From Piromyces finnis (taxonomy: Eukaryota > Neocallimastigomycota > Neocallimastigomycetes > Neocallimastigales > Neocallimastigaceae): a stretch of 64,000 nt of DNA. Under the pieces are notes generated by a model. It was not told the origin of the DNA. It made no database searches and saw only the letters and a list, made by a program, of their open reading frames with translations. Both the position numbers and the translations under genes were made by a program. Of the stretch, positions 26,831 through 38,599 are shown one piece after another. The stretch covers positions 372,001-436,000 of the forward strand of contig MCFH01000032.1 of assembly GCA_002104945.1 (NCBI GenBank), given 5' to 3'. Positions within the stretch are counted from its first letter, which is position 1, and each line of letters opens with the position of its first letter.

Positions 26831-27001
26831 GATGGGTAGTTTAAGGGAAAGAATATATAAAGTATCGTTCAACGATTTTTTTTATTCTTTTTTTATTTTA
26901 TTTTTATTTGGATAAAAATTAAAATAAATTCTATCGGAGGGTTTTTTTTTTTTTTTGGTGGTGGTGGTGGTGGTTTTTTTAATAGTTGGATTGGTTTAAG
27001 C
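26292..27001. other. AT-rich intergenic DNA
   Basis: Contains T runs (one over 30 nt near 26781-26816) and a GGT repeat at about 26959-26972 just past the CotH stop. No gene seen. Confidence 0.65.
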
Positions 27002-29486
27002 TTATGACTTTTTTTGTTCGTCACAGGAATATGGAATAGAACACCATTTACCATGTTCAACACCCCACTTTGTGGAATCAGTGTAGGAAACTTTACAAGT
27101 TTCACAACACTTGTATTTACTACCACCCTTTGGACAGAGTTGAATATCATTAATACCGCACCATTCTCCATTTTCAGTACCATAGTCTTTATTAAGAGAT
27201 TTGGAATGATAGGTTACCTTGGTATCCTTATTTTGACAACATGGATAACCAATATTTTCAGACCAACATTGTCCTTCTGTCATATCAATAAAACACCATT
27301 GACCATTTTGAATAGCCCAGTAACCAACATCATCTACTGTATCGACGTTAGCTGGAATTTTACAGCAGTTGTAACTAGTACCGGCACAGCCACCGTTTCT
27401 TTGTTCATAGAGAACAGTGTCTGTGGTGTATTTGAAACTGTCGTCCAAGTATTCCTTAGCGTAGGAACAATCAATATTGTAATGAGAACAGGCAAATCTA
27501 AAACGTTCAAGAACCCATTGTTTAATACCATAAATGTATTCGGAGGATGAACTTGTGTCAGAGTCATACTTTTTAAGTTTCAATTTGGTAAATTCAGTGT
27601 TATTACGGAAATCGCCATAAGAGAAGGAATCTTCTATTTTGTTAAGAGATCTTGGAACTCTACCAGGAAGTTTTCCATTCTTATCTGGAGTACGATCTTC
27701 CTTAATGTATGGGGCAAGGAATTCAGTAAGTTCATCAATACGTTGGAATAATTCTTTTGGATTGAAGCCATTCATCATGAATTCAGCCATGTATTGAATA
27801 ATTTCTTCATTACTATCGGTAACATTTAATAACTTATGAAGTGGATGTGACTTTTCATAGATTTCAGTGTTAAAAGTATTTTCTGGATTAGGTTTTTTGT
27901 AGGCACCGAAATCACTGTCAAAATCGTAGAGTAAAACCATCCATCTGTCCTTATTGGTATAATTATTATGGAACATATATATATTCTTGTTGTGATAATT
28001 GGTCATATGATCCCATGAACCTAATAAATATTTAAGGGCTTCCCATCTTAAAAAGAGTTCAGTATCAAAGAATTCTTCTAAATCTTCTCTAGTTTTAGCG
28101 GCGGCTAAACGTTCTTGGAATTTTTTAAAATCAACATCATTGGTAATTTCTTCATCATCATTTTTACAATTAAAGAATTCATTGATACCGTATTGACGAT
28201 TACATTCGTATAAATGCTTAGTGGATTTTTCACCAAAGTTATATTCAACCCATTGAGGCTTGAAAGCATCTCTCATAGAGTATAAACCCATATCACGGTC
28301 ATTAATGAAAAGATGAGCAAAGTTTGCTGAAAGAGATGGTAATTCCATTTTATTACAAAAATCATAGGCTAATTTTTCTCTAATAAAAGATGGATCAACA
28401 ACTTCAGCACGTAAACGAATTTGCTTTCTTTCCATTAATGTTCCTTTTTTTACCTTGATATTAAATCCAAGTTTTTGGAATACTTTAGTATAACCTCCAC
28501 CAATTGAAAATTTAATTTTTGGAACTTCAGTAACAGATCTGTTTTTTTTTTTTTTAAAAAAAAATAAAAAAAAAAAAGATAGAAAAACATGGTATATTTA
28601 TTAATTCGCAATGAGATATTTATATATATGTATATATAAATAAAATATCATAGATATAAAATAAAAACGGAATAAATTATGATATACATATATATAATAT
28701 TAAAGTTAATTTATTGTTAGTAAATTGAAAATGTTGAAATAATAATGTTTTTATATACAATTTAATTTGTAAGCTATTTTATTTTATTTTTTTTTTTTTA
28801 AATTATTGTTTTTAATATTTACTTATTATTATTATTTATGATTATATTATACTCATTCTATTTAAAAAATAAAAGATATTAATTATTAATTAGGATATAT
28901 ACCCTTCAAGATCAAAAAGCATAGAGGCATCGTCGGTACTGAATTCAGGAATACTATAAACATCAGCAGTTTTTTGGAAAATTTTTTCGATTGGAACACT
29001 GGAATATTTATTAACCATATATTCGTATTCTGAATAGGTAATATTAGTTTTATTAATAATTTCTAAATCTGATTTGTCTGTGATTGAACTTTTTTTAATA
29101 TAGTTATTAGTTAAAGTCTTGTTCATAACACGATCTAAATCAACCCATGGAGCAGTATAACAATCAACATTTTTGGTAAGATGTTGTTTACTGTTATCGT
29201 GCTCACATTGATAACCAAGGAATAAATTTTTGTAATCTTCATCATTTAAATTAATTGTAATTTTTGGGATTTTAAAATCAGTATTTTCAAAAAGTTTAGC
29301 TCTTGGAATATCATTGAAATATTTATCTTTTGCTAATGCACCTCCAACAACTTTTTAATAAAATAATAAAGGTTTTTATATTTTTTAATAATTCTACTTT
29401 ATATACTTTTTTTTTTCTTTTCTTTTCTTTATATATATTATAGATAATTTATGCTTACGTAAGGATAATATAGTATAAATTCTCAT
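27002..29486 (-). CDS. CotH kinase-like secreted protein with three fungal dockerins, 3 exons
   Basis: Read on the minus strand, exons 29486-29459, 29350-28903 and 28538-27002 join to 670 residues. The signal peptide MRIYTILSLLVGGALA is created by joining exons 1 and 2, which supports the start. A CotH-type domain follows: SVTEVPKIKFSIGGGYTKVF near 158-177, FINDRDMGLYSM about 236-247, WEALKYLLGSWDHMTNYHNK about 324-343, and the acidic LLYDFDSDFGAY (about 361-372) that corresponds to the family's metal-binding motif. Three cysteine-rich dockerins close the protein at about 543-575, 583-621 and 627-664, each ending NGQWC, NGEWC or HGKWC. CotH proteins act as secretory-pathway protein kinases in bacterial spores; dockerin-bearing forms are common in gut-fungal cellulosomes, where their role is not settled. 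The polypeptide should be secreted and held on a scaffoldin. Confidence 0.93.
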
Positions 29487-31471
29487 TTTTTTTTATTTTT
29501 TATATGTAAATTTCTACTTTTTTGGTTTAATTCTTTTTATTTTTTCTTGTAATTCTTTTATTTAAACAAGGCAATGATGCTTTTCTTTTTCTTTTTTTTT
29601 TAGAAATAATAAAATATATACACTTTTTTTATTTATTTAATTATTAATTATTTAATAACATTAATCAAATAATTTACATAAAATTATATATATTTATAAT
29701 TCCTTTTTCTTTTTTTATTATAAAAAGAAAGAAAAATTAGAATTTGTTTTTTTTTTTTTTAATTAATTTTTCCTTTTAATTTCTGGATAAAAAAAAGAAA
29801 ATTTAATAAAAACATTATATTACATTATGCATTGTTTATTTTAAAGCCTCTTATCAATTCTAATAACATTATATATCTATATTTCTTTGAAGTTTTTATT
29901 TTATTTAGTTATTCTATAATAATGTATACAAATCATATAATACATTTACTATTATTTATTTTATTTAATCAAGCCATAATTCAAATACGTTGACTTTTTT
30001 GGTCTAATCCTCCTGAACAATCCATAAACAATATAAATTTTGTTCCAAAAAATTTGTGTTGACAATTTTAATTTATTATTACTATTGAATTATAAAACAA
30101 TATATTATTAATATATTACTAATAAATTGAAATGTATACTATTAATTTATTTTTCATACTTTAATTAAAATCTGAAACATTTTAATTTATTTGATGTTTA
30201 ATATTTAAAGCACTTTTCCATACCAGAAAAAAAAGATTTTGAGTGGTGAGGAAATATCCTTACAAAAATAAAAAGTTGCTTTATAATAGCAACAACAACA
30301 ACAACAACAACAACAATAGTGATTTATTATTATTTCAAGTATTTCAGGCATTTCGCACACCAAAAAAATAAAATATCAAAAAAAAAACTATTTTTATTAT
30401 TATTATTAATAATATTTATTTTTTTTTTTTTATTTTTCTAATCATCGTATTCTATTTTTAAAACAATTTTAAATTTCAAGTTTTATCTCAAGTGATTTCA
30501 CCATAAAATAAAAAATTATAACAAAAACATTCTTTTATTATTTATAAAATCAATGAATGTATAAAAAGTTTAAAAAAAAAAAAAGAATGCCTTATTGTAT
30601 TATTTATAATATTCAATTCCATTTTTTATTTAAAGCAGCATCACTTCTTCTTTCATCCTATATGAGTAAAATCAATATTTTTTATATTTATTAAAGTTTA
30701 TTATTAGAAAAAAAAAAAACAAAAAAGAAAAAAGGATAATATTAAAAAAATGTAAAAATTTAATAAACTTTATTTATTATGAAAAAGATTGATTTATTAA
30801 TGGACCTTTTAATAGGACATTTTTAAAAAAAGGACCTTTTTAACAACTGTAATAGAAGAGACGGGTAGGAAAAACATTTTAAATAGTATTATTAAATAAT
30901 AGTGAAAATATTTTAAATAGTATTGTTATGATTATTATGATTATTATTAGATGGTAGGATATTATTATTATTATTAAATGGTAGGATAATCCTTAGTATT
31001 AAAAGGAAAGAATTAAAATAAATAAATATAAAGTTGCCATCTATAACTTAATTTTAAATACTTTTTAATTAGGATGAAATTATATCTCAAGAGTTGTAAT
31101 CTTAAATATTAATAGTTAATAAAAGAATCTTTTTTTTTTTTGTTTTTTCGTTTTTTAAAAATATTTAAAAAAGATGTTAATTGGGTTTTTCAACGATTCA
31201 TTTCCCAATATTACAAAAAATACTATGTCTTTATTTTTTAATATAATAACTAATAGATTCTCTAATTTTAAATAAACTTTTTTTTTTTTAGAATCGACTT
31301 AAATTTTCCATCATGCTTTCTTTCATTTATTTATATAGTAATAGTAATTAATATTAAAAAAGACGCTTAGAATAATACCATTTGAAATTTATAATAATAT
31401 TAAATAGCAATTTAGTATAATCTATAATGATTTTAAAAAATGCTTTTTATATTAATACACTATAAAATTAT
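29487..31471. other. AT-rich intergenic DNA
   Basis: Homopolymers, a CAA repeat near 30291-30315 and ATT tracts. It should hold the promoter of the CotH gene at its left end. No coding motif seen on either strand. Confidence 0.6.
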
Positions 31472-32770
31472 ACACAAAACATTAGAAACAAAAAATTACT
31501 TTTTATGTTTTCATTTTATATTTACATTTTTATTTTATCTTGTTTTTTTAAAGTATGTAAACAGCTATTGATATAAATCAATTTGTATAAAATGAAATTA
31601 TTAAAAATACTATCATGTTATTTACATTATTATTTAATGATAATCAATAATTATAAAGAAAAGACAAAAAAAATTAAAGTTTTAATGCATAAAAGTTTAA
31701 AGAGGATAGTATTGAAATTATTAATTATAATTAATCATAAAGCTGGGTATGAAATAACAATTATATAAAATAGCTTATTATGAAAAATCTATAAATCTAT
31801 TATAATAACTTATTATATGATTATTCATATAAAATTATCATTATAGTATCATAGTTTATTCTTCATATAACATATTAACTATAAATGCATTTTTTCTACT
31901 ATTTTGTCTTTTGTTTTTTGTATCGGTATGAATTCGGTTATTTGAAAGACTATAATCATCAGTAATACTATTTTGATTCAATGACGATGATGATAATGAT
32001 GATGATGATAAATAATCTATTTCCTTTAATCCATATTTCTTGTTATTTTTTATAAATTTAGAAGGTTTTGAGTAAGTACTTTCAACTTCAGTAGTAGTAG
32101 TAGTAGTATTCATTGGAGTGTCATGATTCTTCTTACTCTTTCTTTTATTGCTTTGAGTTTTATCATGACTTTTTCTTACAGCCTTCTTTTCGTAGTTATG
32201 ATGACTTGAGTATCTTAACATTTTGATTTTTTTTTTTTTCTTATATTTTAATTGAAAATTAATTTAATTAATAACTTTTTTTTTTTTAATAATAAAATTA
32301 TTTATTATTTATTTAAAAATGAATGAATAAATGAATGAATAAATAATAAAAAGAATCAAAATATTTTTCATTGTATTTATACTTTTTTTTTTTTTTAACA
32401 TGTAGATATGTGAAGAAGTCTGACTTTGTTGTGTTTTGCTATTCCACAAAAATAGTTAATAAATCAAGATTTAACTAATCCACAAAATTCTGATTTTAAT
32501 TATTTAATTTAAATTTTAATTATTTTTCTGTATAAAATTATCACTATATTAAACACGTGCTTCATTTCATTTTATGATGATCAAACATTATTTAATGAGA
32601 ATTATTAAAAAATATAAAAACACAATTGATATTCAAAAGAATTGCTTTTATTAAAAAAAAAAAAAAAAAGTAATTATAAACTATTTTATGTAGAATATTT
32701 TATTATGTTTCAATTATATAATTCAAAGTAATAAAACTCTTTCTATCTTTCTGTACTGATATTAAAAATT
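31472..32770. repeat. Dispersed 1.1-1.3 kb repeat, copy A
   Basis: Starts near ACACAAAACATTAGAAAC and carries the 121-residue ORF on the minus strand. It is almost identical to copy B (37217-38333) over about 1.1 kb and to copies C and D. Its right end, from about 32600 to 32770, is shared with the sequence left of copy D (47990-48147, inverted) but not with B or C, so copies were trimmed at different points. Confidence 0.85.
31856..32221 (-). CDS. 121-aa basic small protein, multi-copy family (copy A)
   Basis: I do not recognise this family. It is one exon, starts MLRYSSHHNYEKKAVRK, and is rich in Lys, Asn, Ser and Thr. It holds a Thr run, a Ser-Leu-Ser run (about 72-80) and a conserved C-terminus NKRQNSRKNAFIVNMLYEE. 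No signal peptide or membrane segment. High basic charge suggests a nucleic-acid-binding or nuclear protein, which is inference only. Copy A has Thr-Pro at 35-36 and Val at 46; the other copies vary at just these two sites. The frame is intact in all four full copies, and a diverged relative at 38600-39134 keeps the C-terminal motif, which argues for a real protein. Confidence 0.6.
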   Translation of the reverse strand: MLRYSSHHNYEKKAVRKSHDKTQSNKRKSKKNHDTPMNTTTTTTEVESTYSKPSKFIKNNKKYGLKEIDYLSSSSLSSSSLNQNSITDDYSLSNNRIHTDTKNKRQNSRKNAFIVNMLYEE

Positions 32771-33723
32771 TTATTCTTTTTTTTTTTTTTTTTATACAGA
32801 ATTATTTTAAATTTCTTTAAATATTTAGGAAGCTGACATTAACATTGATAAAGAGAATTTCATTCTTTTCACTAATATAATACATTTATCAATACTACTA
32901 ATGATAATATCTATATAACCAAGAGATGATATGATTACAAATGCTAATAGTAGTTTAAATGAAATAAATTACCATTATTGTTTCATTACAACTGCAAATA
33001 CTATTACTACTATTACTACACCAACCCAATATTTATCAAAAAATATTAGTATTATTATATTAATTGAAATTTAATGTATTTAATAAAAAAAATTAAGAAA
33101 AAATAAATTATAATTATTATTAATTATCAGTATTTAAAGAATAAATAGAATGTTTTAATAATTTATTTATTTTATATAATTATTATTAATACTTCAGATT
33201 ACTATCTCAAAAGCAACTATCATTAATCATATTACACTTTTAGAATATTTAGAAAATTTACTGTTGAATAAATATAAAATAATTTAAGAGAATCATCTTT
33301 TAGTTTTTAGCCTCACGATATTATTAATATTATTACCATAAAAATAAAATATATATAATGGAATCCCCCCCCCAAAAAAAAAAAAAAAACATTGAAAACA
33401 AAAACTATTTTTTTTTTTTTCGTTTTCATTTTTATTTTTTTATTTCATGTTGTTTCGTTCTTATAAATTTAGATAGTTATTGATGTACAAATTAATCATT
33501 ATTATTTAATTATATTAAGAAAAAAACAAAGGATTTAAAGTGAATTATAATAGGATAGTATAAAATAATTAATTATACTTAATTGCAAAGTTGGGTATAG
33601 AATACTTAAAATATATATATTAATAGAAATTCATTATAATATATATATTCATTTAAACTTTCCATTATAATATTAAGATTTTTCCTTTATTAAATATATA
33701 TTTTTTATAGTATTTTATTTTTC

Positions 33724-33754
<31 letters not shown>

Positions 33755-34011
33755 CGATATCTTTATGAATTTGGTTATTTGAAAGATTATAACTATCATT
33801 AATACTATTTTGATTTAATGATGATGATAATGGTGATAAATAATTTTTTTGCTATTTTTTAAATATTATAATTTTTTTTTCAATTATTCTATTTTTTAAT
33901 GTTAATATTTTATATTTTATATATATATATATATATAAAGAAAGAGAAAATGTTTAGTATTTGAATTTGGAAATGTATTTATTATTTTATTGTTTACTAT
34001 TATAATTATTT
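32771..34011. other. AT-rich intergenic DNA with a repeat fragment
   Basis: Low-complexity DNA containing a short fragment of the 121-aa family at about 33752-33845. No intact gene seen. Confidence 0.6.
33752..33845 (-). pseudogene. Fragment of the 121-aa family
   Basis: The minus strand retains the middle segment of the 121-aa protein (the Ser/Leu-Asn-Gln-Asn-Ser-Ile and Asp-Tyr-Ser-Leu-Ser-Asn region) with several substitutions, then runs into a T tract where the conserved C-terminus should be. It is an older, truncated copy. Confidence 0.6.
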
Positions 34012-35331
34012 TTATACCTTAGCTTTCTTTTGGAACCAGTGGTTTTTAATCCATTCACGAACTGGTTCATCATAATTCTTTAAATAAATATATGCAAGGA
34101 AAATACTAAAAATAAAAATGGATACTGATGTTAAAATTTTGGACAATTCATTAGCATCTGGATTTTTGGAAATCCATGCCATTTGCATATAAATGACTGG
34201 ATAATGAGTAATATAAAGTGGGTATGAAACATCTCCAAGGAAATTACATAGTTTTTTAGATATGTTATTGTCAACTTGACTTCCAGCACCAAGCATAACA
34301 ACAATTGGAATAATAATAAGAATGCAGATACATTCGTAAAGACCATTCATCCAACTATGTTCATCACCACCAATATGAGGTAAACAGAAACAAATACTAA
34401 TTATTAAAGAACATAGCCAGAAGCCTCCCTTTTTAACATTAATTTTCCAATTAAGTCTGGAGATTAATAATCCACAAAAGAATGGATATAAAAGACGAGT
34501 GATTGCAATTAACATATGTTGTTTATCAAAGGACCATCCTCCTGCTACTGAATATGTTTTTGAACCTCTACCATCTAAAACACCGAAAATATCAATATTC
34601 ATACAAAGATTGATGGTTAATAAAGAAGAAAAACCAACAAAAATCATTGTAGTGATTTTATTGAAATGGCGGATAATAAGAGCATATAAAATATTTGCAA
34701 TATATTCCCACATTAAAGACCAGCATGCTCCATTAAGAGGATATATTTCTTCCCAACCTCTAATATCCCACTGCTTTGGTGATGGTAATAAGAAGCAACC
34801 ATAAATGAATAATAAAAACAATTTCCACCATGGTGTAGTCATAATTAATGGAAAAAAGTCATAAGATCCAAAGTGAAATAAAAAAAGACCAACAACATGA
34901 CCAAGAATAACCATTGGATGAAGACGTGTAATACGACGTTTAATGAAATCAATAATATTCATTTTAGTTCCCCAACGATCATCATATGCATATCCAATAA
35001 CAAAACCTGAAAGAGCAAAAAAGAAATCGACTGCTAAATATCCATGATAAATTTTTTCTTTATATGGTTCTAATGGATTGGTATAACTTTCAAAAAGGTG
35101 AAAGATAATAACGATAAAGGAAGCAACACCACGAAGACCATCAAGAACTTCATAACGTGATTTTGAAGCAAGATAAGCATTTTCTGTTATACTTTTTTCT
35201 GCCATATTCTTTTTTATTGATTTTTTTTCTTTTGTTGGTATGGGAGTATCATCAATAACATTAGTATTACCATTTATAGTGAGAGAAGATTTATCTTTTG
35301 AAGAATTATTCTTTATTTTTTTTTTGTTCAT
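34012..35331 (-). CDS. Acyltransferase 3 family membrane protein, single exon
   Basis: 439 residues on the minus strand. An N-terminal 50-residue Lys/Ser-rich cytosolic extension precedes the acyltransferase-3 (OafB/NodX-type) domain. The hallmark is LDGLRGVASFIVIIFHLFE, with conserved Arg 67 and His 78. AVDFFFALSGFVIGYAY, KRRITRLHP and a C-terminal GDVSYPLYITHYP follow. About ten membrane helices are expected. Family members move acetyl or other acyl groups from acyl-CoA onto extracellular sugars, lipids or peptidoglycan; the acceptor here cannot be told. No introns, unlike the housekeeping genes to the left, and its style is typical of bacterial enzymes, so acquisition from rumen bacteria is plausible. 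The first Met (35331) is used; Met 43 is an alternative nearer the domain. Confidence 0.92.
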   Translation of the reverse strand: MNKKKIKNNSSKDKSSLTINGNTNVIDDTPIPTKEKKSIKKNMAEKSITENAYLASKSRYEVLDGLRGVASFIVIIFHLFESYTNPLEPYKEKIYHGYLAVDFFFALSGFVIGYAYDDRWGTKMNIIDFIKRRITRLHPMVILGHVVGLFLFHFGSYDFFPLIMTTPWWKLFLLFIYGCFLLPSPKQWDIRGWEEIYPLNGACWSLMWEYIANILYALIIRHFNKITTMIFVGFSSLLTINLCMNIDIFGVLDGRGSKTYSVAGGWSFDKQHMLIAITRLLYPFFCGLLISRLNWKINVKKGGFWLCSLIISICFCLPHIGGDEHSWMNGLYECICILIIIPIVVMLGAGSQVDNNISKKLCNFLGDVSYPLYITHYPVIYMQMAWISKNPDANELSKILTSVSIFIFSIFLAYIYLKNYDEPVREWIKNHWFQKKAKV

Positions 35332-35604
35332 GATCTATTTTTAATAAATACAATAAGGAGTTGTTTAAATATTTCGTTTTATTTTATAATTTTTTTTTTT
35401 TTATTGCTTATTTAATATTGAATTCCAGCTTTATTATAGAAAAATAAAAAAATCTTCTTCAAAATCCCATGTTATATATATATAATTCTTTTTTAAAATT
35501 TATATTAAAATTTAATCAGCTGACTGATACAATATAAACACATTTAAAAATTTAATAATAAACTTTATTTAGTATTATTTTAATGATTTTTATTAAAAAT
35601 AAAA

Positions 35605-36200
35605 ATAAATTAGATCAGCTGATCAGGATAATGATATATGTTTCATTCATGTTGTAGTAATGTAATAATATTAGTTTATTTATTATATTAGGTGAAAATA
35701 TATTATCATCGAAAGTAACTCTTCTTTCTAATAGTTTCACTTTTTTAATTATTACATTTTTTTATTAATTATAAAAAACCTCTCTACTCATTATTAATTG
35801 TTAAACATGAATATTTTATATTATAAAATTCTAATAACAACTACATAATGTATTCATAATATGTGAATAATAATTAAATAGGATATAATATAATATATTA
35901 TACAATTTATTTAAATAAAATATTACTATAAAAGTAAAAAGTAATGTAATACAAATAAGTATTACAATAAAATGTAACTGTACATTGAATCATGAATGTA
36001 TGAATGAATAAATATCCATGTTTAAGAATGTAATGAAATATGTACATTGATTCTATAATTAATATATAAATAATGTATTATAATGTATATCAATTATTAT
36101 ATTATAAAATATCTATTTTTAAATATGAAATTGAATATTTTAAATAGTAAAAAAAAATTTTAAATAGGACTAAAAAGGTCATATTGGTTTCATATCAACC
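35605..36200. repeat. Dispersed non-coding repeat, copy 1
   Basis: Matches 50168-50848 in the same orientation with many small differences. Shared landmarks include ATGATATATGTTTC...TTGTAGTAAT, AAAAAACCTCT, TTGAATCATGAAT, AATGAAATATGTACAT and GAAATTGAATATTTTAAAT. No reading frame is conserved between the copies. Confidence 0.75.
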
Positions 36201-36504
36201 TAATATTTAATAAAATTTTATATAAATTATATATAATAAAAATGAAATATATACCATAATATTAGGTTACGGTCAGCTGATTCAAAGAAGAGTAAAATGA
36301 CAAAGATCAAACAGTATAATTCATTTATTTTATATTACTACAAAATGCAATTAGAATAGATAATTATTAAGGAAAGACAAAATAAAACTTACTTTTTTAA
36401 TACATCAAAATTAAAATAGGATAGTATGAAATAATTTTATTATGAAATACATATGAAATGTATATAAAAACTCTATTATTATTATAATAATATTATGTGC
36501 TCAA

Positions 36505-36670
36505 TTATATAAAATTATTGTTATAGTATCATAGTTTATTCTTCATATAACATATTAACTATAAATGCATTTTTTCTACTATTTTGTCTTTTATTTTTTG
36601 TATCGGTATGAATTCGGTTATTTAAAAGACTATAATCATCAGTAATACTATTTTGATTTAATAATGGTGA
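36505..36670 (-). pseudogene. Fragment of the 121-aa family, C-terminal part
   Basis: The minus strand keeps the last 40 or so residues of the 121-aa protein, with the conserved NKRQNSRKNAFIVNMLYEE and stop intact, then loses similarity near 36670 at a T/A tract. It lies 0.5 kb left of copy B and shares the downstream flank (TATAGTATCATAGTTTATTC). Confidence 0.8.
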
Positions 36671-37216
36671 TAAATATTTTTTTTTACTATTATAATGTTT
36701 TTTATTGTTATAGTTTTTTTTTTTTTTTTTTTTTTTTTTAATTATTTTAATTTTTAATGTTAATATTTTATATTATATATATTATATATATAATAATAGG
36801 TTCAAGTCACATATTATTTTTAAACATTTTTAGAATTTTAATAATAAAAATAGAAATGGATTTAAATTAGCTGACTATGAATAATATTTTATTTTATAAA
36901 ATTATACATAAAACATTTTAAAAAAACCTTTGCAAATTCAAAGAATAAAATTAAAAAAGAAAAACGAACAATACCAGCCAACACAACAACAAAGAACAAC
37001 AATAAATATAAAAAGAAAATTGGAAAACCTATTTTTAATTCTCAAATATGACCTCTATAGAAATAGATTCAACTTTTTTTATTTAATTTTATTAATATTA
37101 TTTTAGAAATAGCACCTTTCCTTTTCACCTATCTCAAAACAACAAAATAATAATAGATTATATAAATCTTAATAAGTATCATTATTATTATAGATAAAAT
37201 ATTTAAAGGAAAGAAA

Positions 37217-38333
37217 ACACAAAACATTAGAAACAAAAAATTACTTTTTATGTTTTCATTTTATATTTACATTTTTATTTTATCTTGTTTTTTTAAAGTA
37301 TGTAAACAGCTATTGATATAAATCAATTTGTATAAAATGAAATTATTAAAAATACTATCATGTTATTTACATTATTATTTAATGATAATCAATAATTATA
37401 AAGAAAAGACAAAAAAAATTAAAGTTTTAATGCATAAAAGTTTAAAGAGGATAGTATTGAAATTATTAATTATAATTAATCATAAAGCTGGGTATGAAAT
37501 AACAATTATATAAAATAGCTTATTATGAAAAATCTATAAATCTATTATAATAACTTATTATATGATTATTCATATAAAATTATTATTATAGTATCATAGT
37601 TTATTCTTCATATAACATATTAACTATAAATGCATTTTTTCTACTATTTTGTCTTTTGTTTTTTGTATCGGTATGAATTCGGTTATTTGAAAGACTATAA
37701 TCATCAGTAATACTATTTTGATTCAATGACGATGATGATAATGATGATGATGATAAATAATCTATTTCCTTTAATCCATATTTCTTGTTATTTTTTATAA
37801 ATTTAGAAGGTTTTGAGTAAGTACTTTCAGCTTCAGTAGTAGTAGTAGTAGTATTCATTGGAGTGTCATGATTCTTCTTACTCTTTCTTTTATTGCTTTG
37901 AGTTTTATCATGACTTTTTCTTACAGCCTTCTTTTCGTAGTTATGATGACTTGAGTATCTTAACATTTTGATTTTTTTTTTTTTTTTATATTTTAATTGA
38001 AAATTTATTTAATTAATAACTTTTTTTTTTTAATAATAAAATTATTTATTATTTATTTAAAAATGAATGAATAAATGAATGAATGAATAATAAAAAGAAT
38101 CAAAATATTTTTCATTGTATTTATACTTTTTTTTTTTTTTTTAACATGTAGATATGTGAAGAAGTCTGACTTTGTTGTGTTTTGCTATTCCACAAAAAAA
38201 TTTAATAAATCAAGATTAACTAATCCACAAAATTCTAATTTTAATTAATTTAAATTTTAATTATTTTTCTGTATAAAATTATCATTATATTAAACACGTG
38301 TTTCATTTCATTTTATGCTTATCAAACATTATT
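37217..38333. repeat. Dispersed 1.1-1.3 kb repeat, copy B
   Basis: Nearly identical to copy A, including flanks well outside the ORF, so it is a segmental duplicate rather than a spliced-mRNA copy. Similarity to A stops near ATCAAACATTATTT at about 38333. Confidence 0.85.
37601..37966 (-). CDS. 121-aa basic small protein, multi-copy family (copy B)
   Basis: Intact frame identical to copy A except Ala for Val at position 46. One exon, minus strand, with the same Lys/Asn/Ser-rich composition and conserved C-terminus. It lies head to head with the intron-containing relative at 38600, separated by 633 bp. Confidence 0.6.
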   Translation of the reverse strand: MLRYSSHHNYEKKAVRKSHDKTQSNKRKSKKNHDTPMNTTTTTTEAESTYSKPSKFIKNNKKYGLKEIDYLSSSSLSSSSLNQNSITDDYSLSNNRIHTDTKNKRQNSRKNAFIVNMLYEE

Positions 38334-38599
38334 TATTTAATTTTATTAATACTTTTGTTTTGAGGCTAAGTCATTTGTTATTTTCCTAGTATTAAAAGAG
38401 GAATAAACATTTTTATATTGTTTCTTTTATAATAGTAATAATCAAAAGGAAAAAAGAAAAAGTATAAATATAAAAGAAAAATCCATTTTTTATACCATTT
38501 CAATTTGTAATTCAATCAAGAAATAAAAAAAAAAAAAAAGTATAAATTAAAAAGAATACAAATTTTTCTATTTTTAAAAAAGTACTAAAAAGGTCTAAC

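Larger units (their letters stand above)
35332..37216. other. Repeat-rich intergenic DNA
   Basis: Contains a dispersed non-coding repeat (35605-36200), a fragment of the 121-aa family (36505-36670) and AT-rich spacer. It carries several TCAGCTGA/CAGCTGA words (35517-35524, 35613-35620, 36272-36281). No intact gene. Confidence 0.65.

Noticed and set aside
31583-31768. 61-residue frame repeated at 31583, 37328 and 48993, antisense and 3' to the 121-aa ORF
   Set aside because: It travels with the repeat and is Lys/Ile/Leu-rich; copy C lacks the same N-terminus. Without a diverged homologue I do not treat it as a gene.
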